A DNA stretch of 64,000 bases from Ruegeria spongiae (GCF_023502395.1 NZ_JAMFMB010000001.1:124001-188000); one strand, 5' to 3'; positions 53,219 to 62,774 are shown, counted from the first letter of the stretch. The notes: generated from the sequence alone by a model not told the origin. Numbers and translations: made by a program.

Positions 53219-55619
53219 TGGCAAAGACCTGCAGCAGGTCCGAAGGCGGCAGGTGGTGCATCCGCCGTGCGGGCAGAAGTGCGGCCAGACCGGCCGTGAC
53301 CACCGCAAGCAGCAACAGGATCAGCCATTGCAGCGGGAAGAGATGCATCGGCAGGCGCCAGCCAAACGCCTCGACATTGATGATGGCCAGCAGCGCCCAG
53401 GCGAGAACCAACCCCAAGGGCAGCGCCAAAATCGCGGTCATCACCGCAAGGGCGACGCTGCGCAGGACCTCCAGCCGCGCCAGCGTGTCGCGCCGCACGC
53501 CCAACGCCCAGACCGGGGCGAGTTGCGGCAGCCGGTGTGCCCAGAGGGTCAGCAGGCTGGTCAGGATCGCGAAGCCCGCGACGCCCAGCGTCAACACATT
53601 CAGCGCGCCGGTGACCACGAAGGTTTTCTCGAAAATCGCCAGCGAGGATGCCTTGATCGCGGCCTGCGGCACCAATGCCTGCGGCGGCAGCGCGAAGGTA
53701 TCGGCAAGCTCGCTGCGCAGATCTCCCGCCTCCGCCGGATCGACCCGGATGCCAAAGCGGGTATTGGGAAGGTCCGGCACGCGCTGCAGCAGCGCGGGCA
53801 GGGCGGTCATGGCCTGACCGGTCGGGTTGCCGTAATCGGAGTAGACCCCGACGACAGGCAGGCTCCAGCCCGGCAGCAGCGTGACGGTATCGCCCGGCCA
53901 CAGATCCATCCGCCGCGCCATCTGTTCGTTGATCAGCGCGCCACGCCCCTCCGCCACCATATCCCAGACCTGCGGGGTAGCAGCGATGAGCGGCCAGTTG
54001 TCGCGATAGGTTGGATGATCCACGATCCCATAAAGAAACACCGTCTGGTCCGAGATTTGCACCTCGGTTGAGCGGATCGGCAGCACCGCATCGGCGCGGC
54101 TGTGCAGCCAGCGCGCGATCTCGGTGCCCTGCGCATCGTCACGGGCGGTCACATAAAGCTCGGAGGCCAGCCGCTGGTCGAGCCAGCCGGTGAAGGTCAG
54201 CCGAAAGCTCGACACCATGGTGCCGACGCCGATATTGGCAGCCAGCGCCAGCAGCAGCGCCATCAGCGCCAGCGACAGGCCCGGCAGTTGTGCCCGCATG
54301 TCGGCCCAGACCCACGCGCCAAGCGGACCACGAGAGAACCCGGACCCAATCCGCAGCGCCAGCGTCAGCAGGGGCGGCAACAGCAGCGCCGCGCCCATCA
54401 GCAACCCGCCCAGCATCACGAACCCGGCAACCAGACCGTCAAACACCGCCAGCGCCAGAAAACCGGCACCGATCATCAGCGCCCCGATCCCGGCTTGCGC
54501 AAGGACCGGCATGCCCTGCGCCGACCAGGCGTATTGGCCCTGGACCTGCAGGATCGGCACCCGGGACAGCCGCCACAGCGCCTGCGCGCTGGCGGCGAAT
54601 ACCCCCGCAACGGCCATCATCAGACCAAGCGCCACCCAGGACGGCTGCAACGCCAGATCGCCATCCACCGGCGCGCCGTAAAGCCCGCGCAGCGTGGCGG
54701 CGACATCGGGCAGCAACGCTGCGGCGACCACATAGCCAAGCGCAAGGCCAACCGTGCCGCCGATCAGGGCAAATAGCAGCAACTCGCCCAGCATGAGCCA
54801 GGTCAGATCCCGCAGCGGCAGGCCAAGCGCACGCAAGGTGCGGATCATCCCGCGCCGTTGCTCGAAGGACAGGCCCACCATGCCATGCACGATGAACAGC
54901 CCAACCGTAAAGGACAGCAGGCCGAAGGCGGTCAGGTTCAGGTGGAAACTGTCGGTCAGCCGCGCCAGTTCCGACCTGCCTTCGGCCGGAACAACCATCA
55001 GATCGGGGGCGAGATCGGCAAGCGGAGCAAGCCCGGCGGGCTGATCCGGCAGGATCAGCAGGCGGGAGACCTCTGCGCTGCGGTTCAGCAAGATCTCGGC
55101 GGTGCCGATATCGGTCAGCACCACCCCGGCGGGCAGATTTTGCGAGCGGGTCACGGGCGGCAACCCCACCTGCGCGCGCAAGCGCCGCGCAGTCTCGGGT
55201 CGCGCGATCAGCAGGCCGGGGGCCAGCAACGCGTCGGCGGGGGTGATTCCGTTGATATCCGAGGTTTCCTCGACCGCGGGCAGTGCGGGATAGGCGAGCA
55301 GATCGACGCCCATCACCTCGACCGAACCGCCCGGCAACGGCATTCGCCCCTCAAGGACGGCTGCCAGTTGCCAGCCCGCACGGCGCAGGGCGACATAACG
55401 CGCCAGCGGGATCGGACCGCTGGCCGCGCGCAGCTCATCGAACTGTCCGGTGCCCAATTGCGCACTGGCCTCGGCATAGCTGGAACGCGCCTCGGCATTG
55501 ATGGCCTGTACCGCCGACCACAGGCCGGTGGCCAGCGCAAGCCCCGCCAGAAGCGTCAGCAACTGCAGCGGATGCCGCGCCCAGTGCGACCAGAGACAGG
55601 CAATCGCCGCGCGCCTCAT
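53208..55619 (-). CDS. ABC transporter permease, FtsX/MacB type (AttG-like)
   Basis: An 803-residue permease with two FtsX-type units. Each has helices around a large periplasmic segment: GLFIVHGMVGLSFEQRRGMI with RTLRALGLPLRDLTWLMLGE in the first unit, and NVLTLGVAGFAILTSLLTLW with LPQLAPVWALGVRRDTLARL in the second. Such permeases do not import solutes but act on lipoproteins, peptides or lipids in the periplasm or outer membrane. It overlaps the ATPase stop by 4 bases and the lipocalin-like gene by 11. Confidence 0.87.
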   Translation of the reverse strand: MRRAAIACLWSHWARHPLQLLTLLAGLALATGLWSAVQAINAEARSSYAEASAQLGTGQFDELRAASGPIPLARYVALRRAGWQLAAVLEGRMPLPGGSVEVMGVDLLAYPALPAVEETSDINGITPADALLAPGLLIARPETARRLRAQVGLPPVTRSQNLPAGVVLTDIGTAEILLNRSAEVSRLLILPDQPAGLAPLADLAPDLMVVPAEGRSELARLTDSFHLNLTAFGLLSFTVGLFIVHGMVGLSFEQRRGMIRTLRALGLPLRDLTWLMLGELLLFALIGGTVGLALGYVVAAALLPDVAATLRGLYGAPVDGDLALQPSWVALGLMMAVAGVFAASAQALWRLSRVPILQVQGQYAWSAQGMPVLAQAGIGALMIGAGFLALAVFDGLVAGFVMLGGLLMGAALLLPPLLTLALRIGSGFSRGPLGAWVWADMRAQLPGLSLALMALLLALAANIGVGTMVSSFRLTFTGWLDQRLASELYVTARDDAQGTEIARWLHSRADAVLPIRSTEVQISDQTVFLYGIVDHPTYRDNWPLIAATPQVWDMVAEGRGALINEQMARRMDLWPGDTVTLLPGWSLPVVGVYSDYGNPTGQAMTALPALLQRVPDLPNTRFGIRVDPAEAGDLRSELADTFALPPQALVPQAAIKASSLAIFEKTFVVTGALNVLTLGVAGFAILTSLLTLWAHRLPQLAPVWALGVRRDTLARLEVLRSVALAVMTAILALPLGLVLAWALLAIINVEAFGWRLPMHLFPLQWLILLLLAVVTAGLAALLPARRMHHLPPSDLLQVFANAR

Positions 55620-56263
55620 GCCAGTTGCCCCCCGCTGAGATGCGCGCGCCGGTCCAGCCGGGCGGCGATCGCGTCGGAATGGGTGACCAGCAACAAACCG
55701 CAGCCGGTTTCCGCCACCAGGCCCAGCATCAGGTCCAGCACAGCGGCACTTGCGACCTCATCCAGGTTGCCGGTGGGTTCATCGGCCAGCAACAGGGCAG
55801 GGCGCACCGCAAGCGCGCGCCCGATGGCAACGCGCTGCTGCTGCCCGCCCGAAAGCTGTTCAGGGAACCGGGCCAGCAGCGCGCTCAGCCCCAGCCGGTC
55901 GGTCAGATGCGACAGCCACGCGGCATCGCTTTGGCCCGACAGGCGGGCGTGAAAGGCGAGGTTCTGTTCGACGCTCAGCGACGGGATCAGGTTGAACTGC
56001 TGGAACACCACCGCCAGAGAGCCACGCCGCAATGCCGCCCGGCCACGCTCGTCGAGGCCCGACAGGGCGGTTCCCGCAACCGTGATCTCACCGCTGTCGA
56101 ACTGGTCCAGCGCCCCCACCAGATTCAGCAGCGTGCTTTTGCCCGAGCCGCTTTCGCCGGTCAGCGCCACCGTCTCACCATGCTCCAGCCGCAGCGAGAC
56201 ACGATCCAGCACCGGACGTCCGCCCGGATAGGTCTTGCTGACAGTCTCGACGTTCAGAAGCAT
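55616..56263 (-). CDS. ABC ATPase, LolD/MacB type (AttE-like)
   Basis: A 215-residue ATPase with Walker A GESGSGKST, Q-loop VFQQFNLIPSLSVEQNLAFH, signature LSGGQQQR and Walker B LLLADEPTGNLD, with LLVTHSDAIAARLDRRAHLS at the His switch. The EPTGNLDE sequence is typical of the lipoprotein-export/MacB group. I start at ATG 56263; the frame extended to 56422 adds unrelated sequence. It is the first gene of a four-gene overlapping operon with permease, AttH-like and PNPOx proteins. Confidence 0.9.
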   Translation of the reverse strand: MLLNVETVSKTYPGGRPVLDRVSLRLEHGETVALTGESGSGKSTLLNLVGALDQFDSGEITVAGTALSGLDERGRAALRRGSLAVVFQQFNLIPSLSVEQNLAFHARLSGQSDAAWLSHLTDRLGLSALLARFPEQLSGGQQQRVAIGRALAVRPALLLADEPTGNLDEVASAAVLDLMLGLVAETGCGLLLVTHSDAIAARLDRRAHLSGGQLA

Positions 56264-56435
56264 GGTTCGGGTCCGTTCTCGGGCACGTTGATCTTCTAGC
56301 GGTTTTCCCCCGACACTCTGACCCGGCAAGCCCCGCTGTCCAGCCCAAAAGGACAATGCGCGGGATTGACGCGGGTTCCGCATTGCGACACCAAGAACAC
56401 GTTTCAGACGCCCGCGCGCCAACCGGAGATCACCG

Positions 56436-56873
56436 ATGATGCTTTCAGATCAACTCACCTGGGGCAGCCTCTATCTTGGGGTCTGCTTTCTGGTCGAGAT
56501 CCTGTTCCTGGTCGCCTGCACGATCCTGCTGCGCAAGTTCGACAACCGCTTCGGCTCGCGGTCTCTGGCGGTGCAGGCGGGCGGCATGATCACCATCGCG
56601 CTTGTTTTCATTGTTCTGGCCCATACGATCCAGGTCTGGATGTGGGCCTTTATCTGGGTGCATGGCGACACGATGGAGGATTGGAACAGCGCGCTCTACT
56701 TTTCGATGGTGACCTATACCACGCTGGGATACGGCGACATCGTGCTGGAACCCGAGCTGCGCATCTTTGCGGCGTTTTCGGCGATTGCCGGGCTGTTGGC
56801 CTTCGGCCTGTCGACCGCCTATCTGGTTGCCCTGATGTCGACGATCTTCAAAGAGCACCTGACCGAAGTGTAG
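56436..56873 (+). CDS. Small two-pore-domain-type K+ channel family protein
   Basis: A 145-residue membrane protein with helices at about residues 14-33, 47-65 and 110-130, and a pore loop with the filter TLGYGD at residues 96-101 (MVTYTTLGYGDIVLEPELRI). TVGYGD is the usual potassium filter, and the Val-to-Leu change is tolerated in some channels. It has no cytoplasmic RCK or cyclic-nucleotide domain. It is divergent from the ATPase gene and converges with the cardiolipin synthase, with 2 bases between stops. Confidence 0.85.
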   Translation: MMLSDQLTWGSLYLGVCFLVEILFLVACTILLRKFDNRFGSRSLAVQAGGMITIALVFIVLAHTIQVWMWAFIWVHGDTMEDWNSALYFSMVTYTTLGYGDIVLEPELRIFAAFSAIAGLLAFGLSTAYLVALMSTIFKEHLTEV

Positions 56874-56875
56874 CC

Positions 56876-58288
56876 CTACAGAATGGGTGCCAGCAGCCGC
56901 GCCAGCGGCGCACCGTAGCGGATATGGGGCGGCTGCAGATCCAGTGTCCTGGTCAGTTCGTGGCTGAGCGCGAAATCATCCCTGAGCATCGTCTCCACCT
57001 GAGCCGCAAAGCCCGCATCGAAGACCAGCGCCATCGCCTCGAAATTCAGCCGGAACGAGCGGTTGTCCAGATTTGTGGTGCCCACCGCCGCCAGTCGGTC
57101 ATCGATCAGAAATACCTTCTGGTGCAGAAACCCGTTGTTGTAACGCCACACGCGCGCACCGGCTTCGCAAAGCTCGTCGAAATAGGCGAAGGCCGCCAGC
57201 CAGACAGTCTTGTGGTCAATCTCGTCCGGGACCAGCACGCGTACATCGACCCCGCGCAGGGCGGCATGTTTCAGCGCCGTCATGATGTCGCCGTCGGGAA
57301 TGAAATAGGGCGAGGCGATCCAGATGCGGGTCTGCGCGGCGGCAATGGCGGAAAAGAACATCATCGAGCCGGTCTCGGTCCGGTCGCCCGGTCCGGTGGC
57401 GACGATCAGAGCATTCACGCCGGGCTTTTCGAACCGGGTTGCCCAGTTCAGATCGTCGATGATCTCGACATTGCGCGCCCAGTGCCAATCTTCCACAAAG
57501 ATCAGTTGCAATTGCAGCACCGCCGGGCCGGTCAGGCGCAGATGGGTGTCGCGCCAATGGCCGAATTTCGGGTCTTTCCCCAGATATTCCTCGCCGACAT
57601 TGTGCCCGCCGATAAACCCGACCTCGCCATCGACGATGACGGTTTTGCGGTGGTTGCGGTAATTCAGCTGGAACCGGAAATTCGGCCCCCGCTGCTGATG
57701 CGGGTCCACCATGTCGATGCCCGCGTCGATCAGGCTTTGGATGTAGCTTTCGGGCAGATGATAGCTGCCGACCGCATCGGTCAGGACCCGCACCGTCACA
57801 CCGCGTTCGACCGCGGCAATCAGGCGGTCGTGCAAATCGTTGCCCAGAGCGTCATCGCGCAGGATGTAGAACTGCACCAGCACATAAGATCGTGCAGCGT
57901 CGATGGCCGCAAAGATCGCGTCGAAAGTGGCCGTGCCGTCAATCAGCAACTCTGCGGTATTGCCCCGTACCACCGGCAGATGCGCGATGCTTTCGAAAGG
58001 CCGGACATTCAGCCGCAACGCCTCGGCCGGCGGTCGGGCCTGCGCGGCAAATGCCTTGATCCCCTCGACAACGCGCTCACTTTCCCGGCGCGCTATGCGA
58101 TAGCCGCGAAACCGGTGTTGGCCCAGAAACAGATAGGCCGGAACGGCAATCAGTGGAAAGGTCAGCAGGAACATCACCCAGGCCACCGAGCCCTGCGGTG
58201 TGCGCGCCGTCTGCGCCGCGCGAAGGGCGCAGAACGCTGCCGAGACATATGCTGTCAGAAGAACCAGCGAAACCAGGAGGGACCACAT
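56876..58288 (-). CDS. cls: Cardiolipin synthase, PLD family
   Basis: A 470-residue membrane enzyme joining two phosphatidylglycerol molecules to give cardiolipin and glycerol. Two N-terminal helices (LLVSLVLLTAYVSAAFCALR and FLLTFPLIAVPAYLFLG) are followed by two HKD phospholipase-D motifs: HRKTVIVD at His213, Lys215 and Asp220, and HQKVFLID at His389, Lys391 and Asp396. The gene lies 23 bases after the secreted HAD phosphatase gene and probably shares its transcript. Confidence 0.93.
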   Translation of the reverse strand: MWSLLVSLVLLTAYVSAAFCALRAAQTARTPQGSVAWVMFLLTFPLIAVPAYLFLGQHRFRGYRIARRESERVVEGIKAFAAQARPPAEALRLNVRPFESIAHLPVVRGNTAELLIDGTATFDAIFAAIDAARSYVLVQFYILRDDALGNDLHDRLIAAVERGVTVRVLTDAVGSYHLPESYIQSLIDAGIDMVDPHQQRGPNFRFQLNYRNHRKTVIVDGEVGFIGGHNVGEEYLGKDPKFGHWRDTHLRLTGPAVLQLQLIFVEDWHWARNVEIIDDLNWATRFEKPGVNALIVATGPGDRTETGSMMFFSAIAAAQTRIWIASPYFIPDGDIMTALKHAALRGVDVRVLVPDEIDHKTVWLAAFAYFDELCEAGARVWRYNNGFLHQKVFLIDDRLAAVGTTNLDNRSFRLNFEAMALVFDAGFAAQVETMLRDDFALSHELTRTLDLQPPHIRYGAPLARLLAPIL

Positions 58289-58311
58289 CAGATAGAGGCC
58301 TTTTCAGTGAC

Positions 58312-59286
58312 TTACCGGGCTCCAGTGTATATGCGGTTCCAATCCTTGGCCATATCCACGATCACCCAACCCAGATCGGGGCCGCGATCCAGCCCGTCAT
58401 TGAGCCGCCCGATAGGACTGTCGCGGTCATAGGCGTATTCGCGTGCGCCATCGGTGTGATGCACGATCAGGCCAAGGCGTGGCCCGTCGCCCGCAGTCGC
58501 CCATTCCAGCATCGCGAAATCGCCATCCGAGTTACCACCCGCGAAAATCGGCCGCCTGCCGATGGTGCGCTCGATATTGACCGGCTTGCCCGCCTTGTCG
58601 TCGATAAAGGCGATGCCCGGAGATTTGACGATCGTTGGCGTGCCGTCGATCATCTCGTAGCTGCTGTCGGCATAGCTGCCCAATATCTGCTCAGGCGGGA
58701 TGCCATAAGCGTCCTCGGCAAAGACCCGCATGAAATGCAGCCCGCCGCCTGAAACGATATAGGTCTTGAACCCTTCGTCGCGCAGATAGCGCAACAGTTC
58801 GACCATAGGCTGATAGGTCATCCGGTCATAGGGCAGGCCGGTATCGGGGTGGCGCGCCTTGGCCAGCCAGTCAGCCACCACCTGTTGAAATGCCCCAACG
58901 CTGGTACCGGAATGCGACGCGTTGACGACCTCCAGAATGGCGCCGGTCCCGCCCTTTCCAACGGCTTCAAGATTGCCGGCAGCGGCGGCTTTGAGCGTGT
59001 CACTGGTCAGGATCGAGGGATCGTCCTGTGCCAGTTCCGCCAGCCGGTCCATAGCAAAGATCAGCTGGAAATAGACCGGCTGCTCGCCCCAGAGCGTACC
59101 GTCATTGTCGAACACCGCGATCCGTTCGGCGGGGGTGACGTAATCGGCGGCCTGCGGGTCGGTCACCGTTTCGACGAAGCTGATGATCCGGTCCTTGTTG
59201 TCGGTGTCGTTCCACGACGGAAGCGGGTCTGCCCCAGCCGTTGCGGCAAGGCAACTCAGCAGAAGGGTGGAAAACAATCTGGTCAT
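58312..59286 (-). CDS. Secreted HAD-family phosphatase
   Basis: A 324-residue protein with a signal peptide (MTRLFSTLLLSCLAATAGA). The HAD motif 1 FDNDGTLWG has Asp60 and Asp62. Motif 2 is TYIVSGGGLHFMR with a serine/threonine, and motifs 3 and 4 include IAFIDDKAGKPVNIERTIGR and FAGGNSDGDFAMLEW. This is the phosphoserine-phosphatase-like branch, but export to the periplasm is unusual for HAD enzymes. I start at ATG 59286, with GAGG 9 bases upstream. It follows the sulfatase gene, which has its own terminator. Substrate unknown. Confidence 0.87.
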   Translation of the reverse strand: MTRLFSTLLLSCLAATAGADPLPSWNDTDNKDRIISFVETVTDPQAADYVTPAERIAVFDNDGTLWGEQPVYFQLIFAMDRLAELAQDDPSILTSDTLKAAAAGNLEAVGKGGTGAILEVVNASHSGTSVGAFQQVVADWLAKARHPDTGLPYDRMTYQPMVELLRYLRDEGFKTYIVSGGGLHFMRVFAEDAYGIPPEQILGSYADSSYEMIDGTPTIVKSPGIAFIDDKAGKPVNIERTIGRRPIFAGGNSDGDFAMLEWATAGDGPRLGLIVHHTDGAREYAYDRDSPIGRLNDGLDRGPDLGWVIVDMAKDWNRIYTGAR

Positions 59287-59314
59287 GTCAGTGGCCTCAA
59301 TTGTCTGAAACAGG

Positions 59315-59345
59315 AAAAAAGGCGGGCCGGACACGGCCCGCCTTT
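59315..59345 (-). terminator. Intrinsic terminator after the sulfatase gene
   Basis: On the minus strand AAAGGCGGGCCG pairs with CGGCCCGCCTTT around a 4-base loop, a perfect 12-bp stem, and six T follow. It lies 17 bases after the sulfatase stop at 59362. The T-run falls on the minus strand only, so it ends the sulfatase transcript rather than acting in both directions. Confidence 0.9.
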
Positions 59346-59361
59346 GCGGATGCTGCAGGTA

Positions 59362-60930
59362 TCAGTTTCCGACCGGGGAAAGCATCTTTTTGACGACCTG
59401 ATCCAGCGTGAAGCTGGCCGCTTTCTGGCGCGGCGGGAATTCCTGGAACGTTGCCAGGAAATTGCCGACATATTGCTGTGCCGGAACCAGGAAATAGGCG
59501 CGGTCAAGCAGCCAGTCATAATAGGTGTTCGAGGTCCGGTAGCCGCGCTCATAGGGATCGCGGCGCAGGTTGACGATCAGTGGAACGCGCAACTCTGTCC
59601 ACGGCTCTATCCATGCGCGCAGGGTGCCCCACGCTTTCTGTTCCAGAAAGATCAGTTTCCAATCATCAAAGCGCAGCGCGGTCAGATCGCCATCATCCGA
59701 GAAATAGAAGATCTCGCGCCGGGGGCCTTTGTCCACCTCACCCTTGAAATAGGGCAGGAAGTTATAGCCATCCAGATGCACCTTGTAGATCCGTCCGATC
59801 GCCTCGACACCGCCCTGCTTAAGCTCTTCCTTGATGTTGTCGCGACCCACGGCGGCCAGATAGGTGGGCAGCCAGTCCATGTGATGCATGATCTCGTTGC
59901 TGATCGAGCCGGGCTCGACCACACCGGGCCAGCGCACCATCGAGGGCACCCGCCAGCCACCCTCCCAGTTGGTGTTCTTTTCGCCCCAGAACGGCGTCAT
60001 CGCGGCATCGGGCCAGGTGTTCATGTGCGGGCCGTTATCCGTCGAGTAGTGCACGATGGTGCTGTCGGCGATGCCAAGCTCGTCGATCACGTCCAGCAAT
60101 TGCCCCACATGCATGTCATGTTCCAGCATGCCGTCGGTATATTCGTCATGGCCCTTGTTGCGGCGTTCATCGGCGACATGGGTGCGGAAATGCATCCGCG
60201 TGCCGTTCCACCAGACGTAAAACGGCGTGCCATCGGCATTGGCCTGCTTGATGAAGTCGATGGCGGCGGCCAGGGTTTCATCATCCACGCTTTCCATGCG
60301 CTTCTTGGTTAGCGGGCCGGTATCCTCGATCTCGCCCCCGGCAAAGGAGTGGATCACGCCGCGCGGGCCATAGGCCTTTTTGAAGGTCCGCCCGTCGGGC
60401 ATAACGACGTCGCCCGGATAATCCTCGTTTTCGGGTTCTTCTTCGGCATTCAGGTGGTAGAGATTGCCGAAAAACTCATCAAATCCGTGGTTTGAGGGCA
60501 GATGTTCATCCCGGTCGCCCAGGTGGTTTTTGCCGAACTGTCCGGTCACATAGCCTTCGGCCTTGAGCAGGCCGGCGATGGTCGGGTCCTCTTCCTGCAT
60601 GCCCAGTTCAGCACCCGGCAGGCCAACCTTGCTGAGTCCGGTGCGAAACACCGACTGGCCCATGATGTAGGACGACCGCCCGGCGGTGCAGGATTGCTCG
60701 CCGTAATAATCGGTGAAAATCATGCCTTCATCAGCGATCCGGTCGATATTGGGCGTCTGGTACCCCATCAGCCCCATCGTATAGGCCGAGATGTTGGATT
60801 GACCGATATCGTCGCCCCAGATGACCAGAATGTTCGGCTTTTCGGCCTGTGCCAGCGCGGGCAGCGACCAAAGGCCAAGCACTGCTGCCGCACAACCTAT
60901 TCGTGTGACACGTCTGAAGTCAGAAAACAT
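59362..60930 (-). CDS. Arylsulfatase-type sulfatase
   Basis: A 522-residue periplasmic hydrolase with signal peptide MFSDFRRVTRIGCAAAVLGL ending near ALAQA. The metal site is GDDIGQSNISAYTMGL. The signature active-site motif C-T-A-G-R at Cys81-Arg85 is in QSCTAGRSSYIMGQS; this Cys must be converted to formylglycine to be active. The rest matches alkaline-phosphatase-superfamily sulfatases. AGGGAG lies 6 bases before the ATG. No formylglycine-generating enzyme gene is visible here, so maturation depends on one elsewhere. The sulfate ester substrate is unknown. Confidence 0.9.
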   Translation of the reverse strand: MFSDFRRVTRIGCAAAVLGLWSLPALAQAEKPNILVIWGDDIGQSNISAYTMGLMGYQTPNIDRIADEGMIFTDYYGEQSCTAGRSSYIMGQSVFRTGLSKVGLPGAELGMQEEDPTIAGLLKAEGYVTGQFGKNHLGDRDEHLPSNHGFDEFFGNLYHLNAEEEPENEDYPGDVVMPDGRTFKKAYGPRGVIHSFAGGEIEDTGPLTKKRMESVDDETLAAAIDFIKQANADGTPFYVWWNGTRMHFRTHVADERRNKGHDEYTDGMLEHDMHVGQLLDVIDELGIADSTIVHYSTDNGPHMNTWPDAAMTPFWGEKNTNWEGGWRVPSMVRWPGVVEPGSISNEIMHHMDWLPTYLAAVGRDNIKEELKQGGVEAIGRIYKVHLDGYNFLPYFKGEVDKGPRREIFYFSDDGDLTALRFDDWKLIFLEQKAWGTLRAWIEPWTELRVPLIVNLRRDPYERGYRTSNTYYDWLLDRAYFLVPAQQYVGNFLATFQEFPPRQKAASFTLDQVVKKMLSPVGN

Positions 60931-61180
60931 GCCATTCTCCCTGTTTGCCGCGCCTGAAAGGAATGAAACCTGATAGTGACCGGAGAATGCGCGGATCGTT
61001 TTGTCACCCCGGCAGGTCTGTAGACGTCTTCAATGGTAAAATTTTTGTTTATTTGCGGACAGATGGCGATTCCCGCATCTCAGATTGAGCCTTCTATTCC
61101 GCCTTACGTCAACGAAATTGTGAGAATGCGTGATAGGGCGGTGACAGAGCGACGATCGCTTAAAGGTTGAGGCCTGTCAA

Positions 61181-62299
61181 TCAGGCACGAGTGACCCTCC
61201 GCGCCTGCATCTGCGCGATGATATGCCGGATCTCGTCCCGCACCGGTCCGGGCCGGGGCGTGTCGCGCAGTGCCGCGATCCAGTGCGGGGCAGGCGGATT
61301 GCCTGCCTTGCGGGTCCAGCGCAACCCGGCCAGCACCTGCTGGGCATCATCGGGCAGAATGTCGGGAAGTTCATGCCCGTTCAGCACTGCCCAGAGCCCG
61401 GTCCAGAGGCGCGCCACGCTCCACGGGTTGTAACCGCCACCGCCCAGAACCAGCAGCTTGTCGCTCAGACCCATCAGGTCGCGCAGCAGGTGCCAATGGG
61501 CGGTATTGGACAGGGCAAGGCGCGATAGCGGGTCCTCTTCCACTGCGTCCGCTCCGCATTGCAAGATGATGGCATCAGGGCGAAAATCAGACAGAAGGGG
61601 CAGGATGACCGCCTCGCGCAAGGTGTGGAATTCGCTGTCGTTGAAGCCGCGCGGAACCGGCAGGTTATAGGCCGTGCCGCCACCCTGATCCGTGAGTTTG
61701 CCGGTGAATGGCCAGCGACCCTGTTCATGTACAGAAATAAGGCACAGACGGGTCTCTCCTACGAACGCGGCCTCGACCCCGTCGCAATGATGCGCGTCGA
61801 TATCAACATAGGCGACCCGTTGCTGACCCAGCGCAAACAGACGCCGGATCGCCAGAACCGGGTCGTTGAGATAGCAGAACCCGTTGGCGCGGTCGGGATA
61901 CCCGTGATGGGTGCCACCGCCGGGGTTGAAGACCATCCCGCCGCGCGTAACAAGATCAGCCCCCAGGATCGAGCCACCCGCCGCCGTGGCGGGACGGCGG
62001 TACATCGCGGGGAAAACCGGGTTTGATAGCGTCCCCAGGCCGTGGCGCGCCCGCGTATCCTCACTGACATGTTGTTCTTTTTCAGCGGCTTGCAGCGCGT
62101 TGATGTAACGTTCCGTGTGAAACCCGGTCAGCGCGGCGGGCTTGGCGCGGGGGCTTGTGTGGTATTGCGCCTCGGGCAGCCATCCCAGAGCCCGGCACAG
62201 ATCAAGCACCGTCGACACCCGCGGGATCGCCAGCGGGTGTTTCACGCCATAGCTTGAGCCCCGGTAGATTTCTGATCCGATAAGGATCGGGGCGGGCAT
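61181..62299 (-). CDS. Histone-deacetylase-like zinc hydrolase (AcuC/APAH type)
   Basis: A 372-residue member of the arginase-deacetylase fold. Seen are HPLAIPRVSTVLDLCRALGW, NPGGGTHHGYPDRANGFCYL with the catalytic His pair, ADxDAHHxDG-type YVDIDAHHCDGVEAAF with zinc ligands, and ILQCGADAVEEDPLSRLALS. Bacterial members deacetylate acetyl-CoA synthetase or polyamines, and the substrate here cannot be chosen. It starts directly after the stop of the holin-like gene and has no other obvious partners. Confidence 0.88.
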   Translation of the reverse strand: MPAPILIGSEIYRGSSYGVKHPLAIPRVSTVLDLCRALGWLPEAQYHTSPRAKPAALTGFHTERYINALQAAEKEQHVSEDTRARHGLGTLSNPVFPAMYRRPATAAGGSILGADLVTRGGMVFNPGGGTHHGYPDRANGFCYLNDPVLAIRRLFALGQQRVAYVDIDAHHCDGVEAAFVGETRLCLISVHEQGRWPFTGKLTDQGGGTAYNLPVPRGFNDSEFHTLREAVILPLLSDFRPDAIILQCGADAVEEDPLSRLALSNTAHWHLLRDLMGLSDKLLVLGGGGYNPWSVARLWTGLWAVLNGHELPDILPDDAQQVLAGLRWTRKAGNPPAPHWIAALRDTPRPGPVRDEIRHIIAQMQARRVTRA

Positions 62300-62761
62300 C
62301 TATTTCCCGGCGCTTTTCATCAGAAGCGAGAGCAGCGGACCGATGAGGGCGGGCAGGGCGGAACCCAGCGGATCGCGGGCGATCTGGGTGACCTGACGGG
62401 AGATGCCCCGCACCTCGTCCACGGCCTCTTCCAGGTCGGTTTCCAGTTCGGCAATTGCCATGTCCCGCATCTCGATGGCCGGACCGACATCCTTTTCGGC
62501 GCTCAGGCGACTGGCGACCGAGACCAGGATCGCGGCCAGCACCAGATTGGCGAGCGCCACCACCACCGCCGCCAGATAGCTTTCCATCACCGTCGACAGC
62601 GCCTGATACGCCGCGACATTCAGCATGATGATCCCGATACCGGTGATCAGCGCGGCAAACACCATCAGCCCCGTCTGCTGCTGGAACACGGCCATCTGGC
62701 GCCGGGTGATCAGCCGTTCGGTGCGGTAGATGATCGAGAGGTTTCTTGTGATCCGGCTCAT
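62300..62761 (-). CDS. Holin-like membrane protein (phage holin family PF07332-like)
   Basis: A 153-residue protein starting MSRITRNLSIIYRTERLITR, with two helices at about residues 30-50 and 65-90 (VFAALITGIGIIMLNVAAYQ and YLAAVVVALANLVLAAILVS). A hydrophilic coiled-coil-like C-terminus with many acidic residues (IAELETDLEEAVDEVRGISR) follows. It resembles the small 'phage holin family' membrane proteins common in roseobacters. No phage genes are nearby, so a lysis role is doubtful. ATG 62761 is chosen over the frame from 62815. Confidence 0.72.
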   Translation of the reverse strand: MSRITRNLSIIYRTERLITRRQMAVFQQQTGLMVFAALITGIGIIMLNVAAYQALSTVMESYLAAVVVALANLVLAAILVSVASRLSAEKDVGPAIEMRDMAIAELETDLEEAVDEVRGISRQVTQIARDPLGSALPALIGPLLSLLMKSAGK

Positions 62762-62774
62762 CCCTGCGCTCCTT

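Noticed and set aside
61033-61170. 45-codon plus-strand ORF starting MVKFLFICGQ
   Set aside because: It has no ribosome-binding site or recognised motif and sits in the gap behind the divergent sulfatase promoter; probably chance.
61177-62108. Other plus-strand frames across the deacetylase-like gene
   Set aside because: They are antisense to a well-supported gene and carry no motif.
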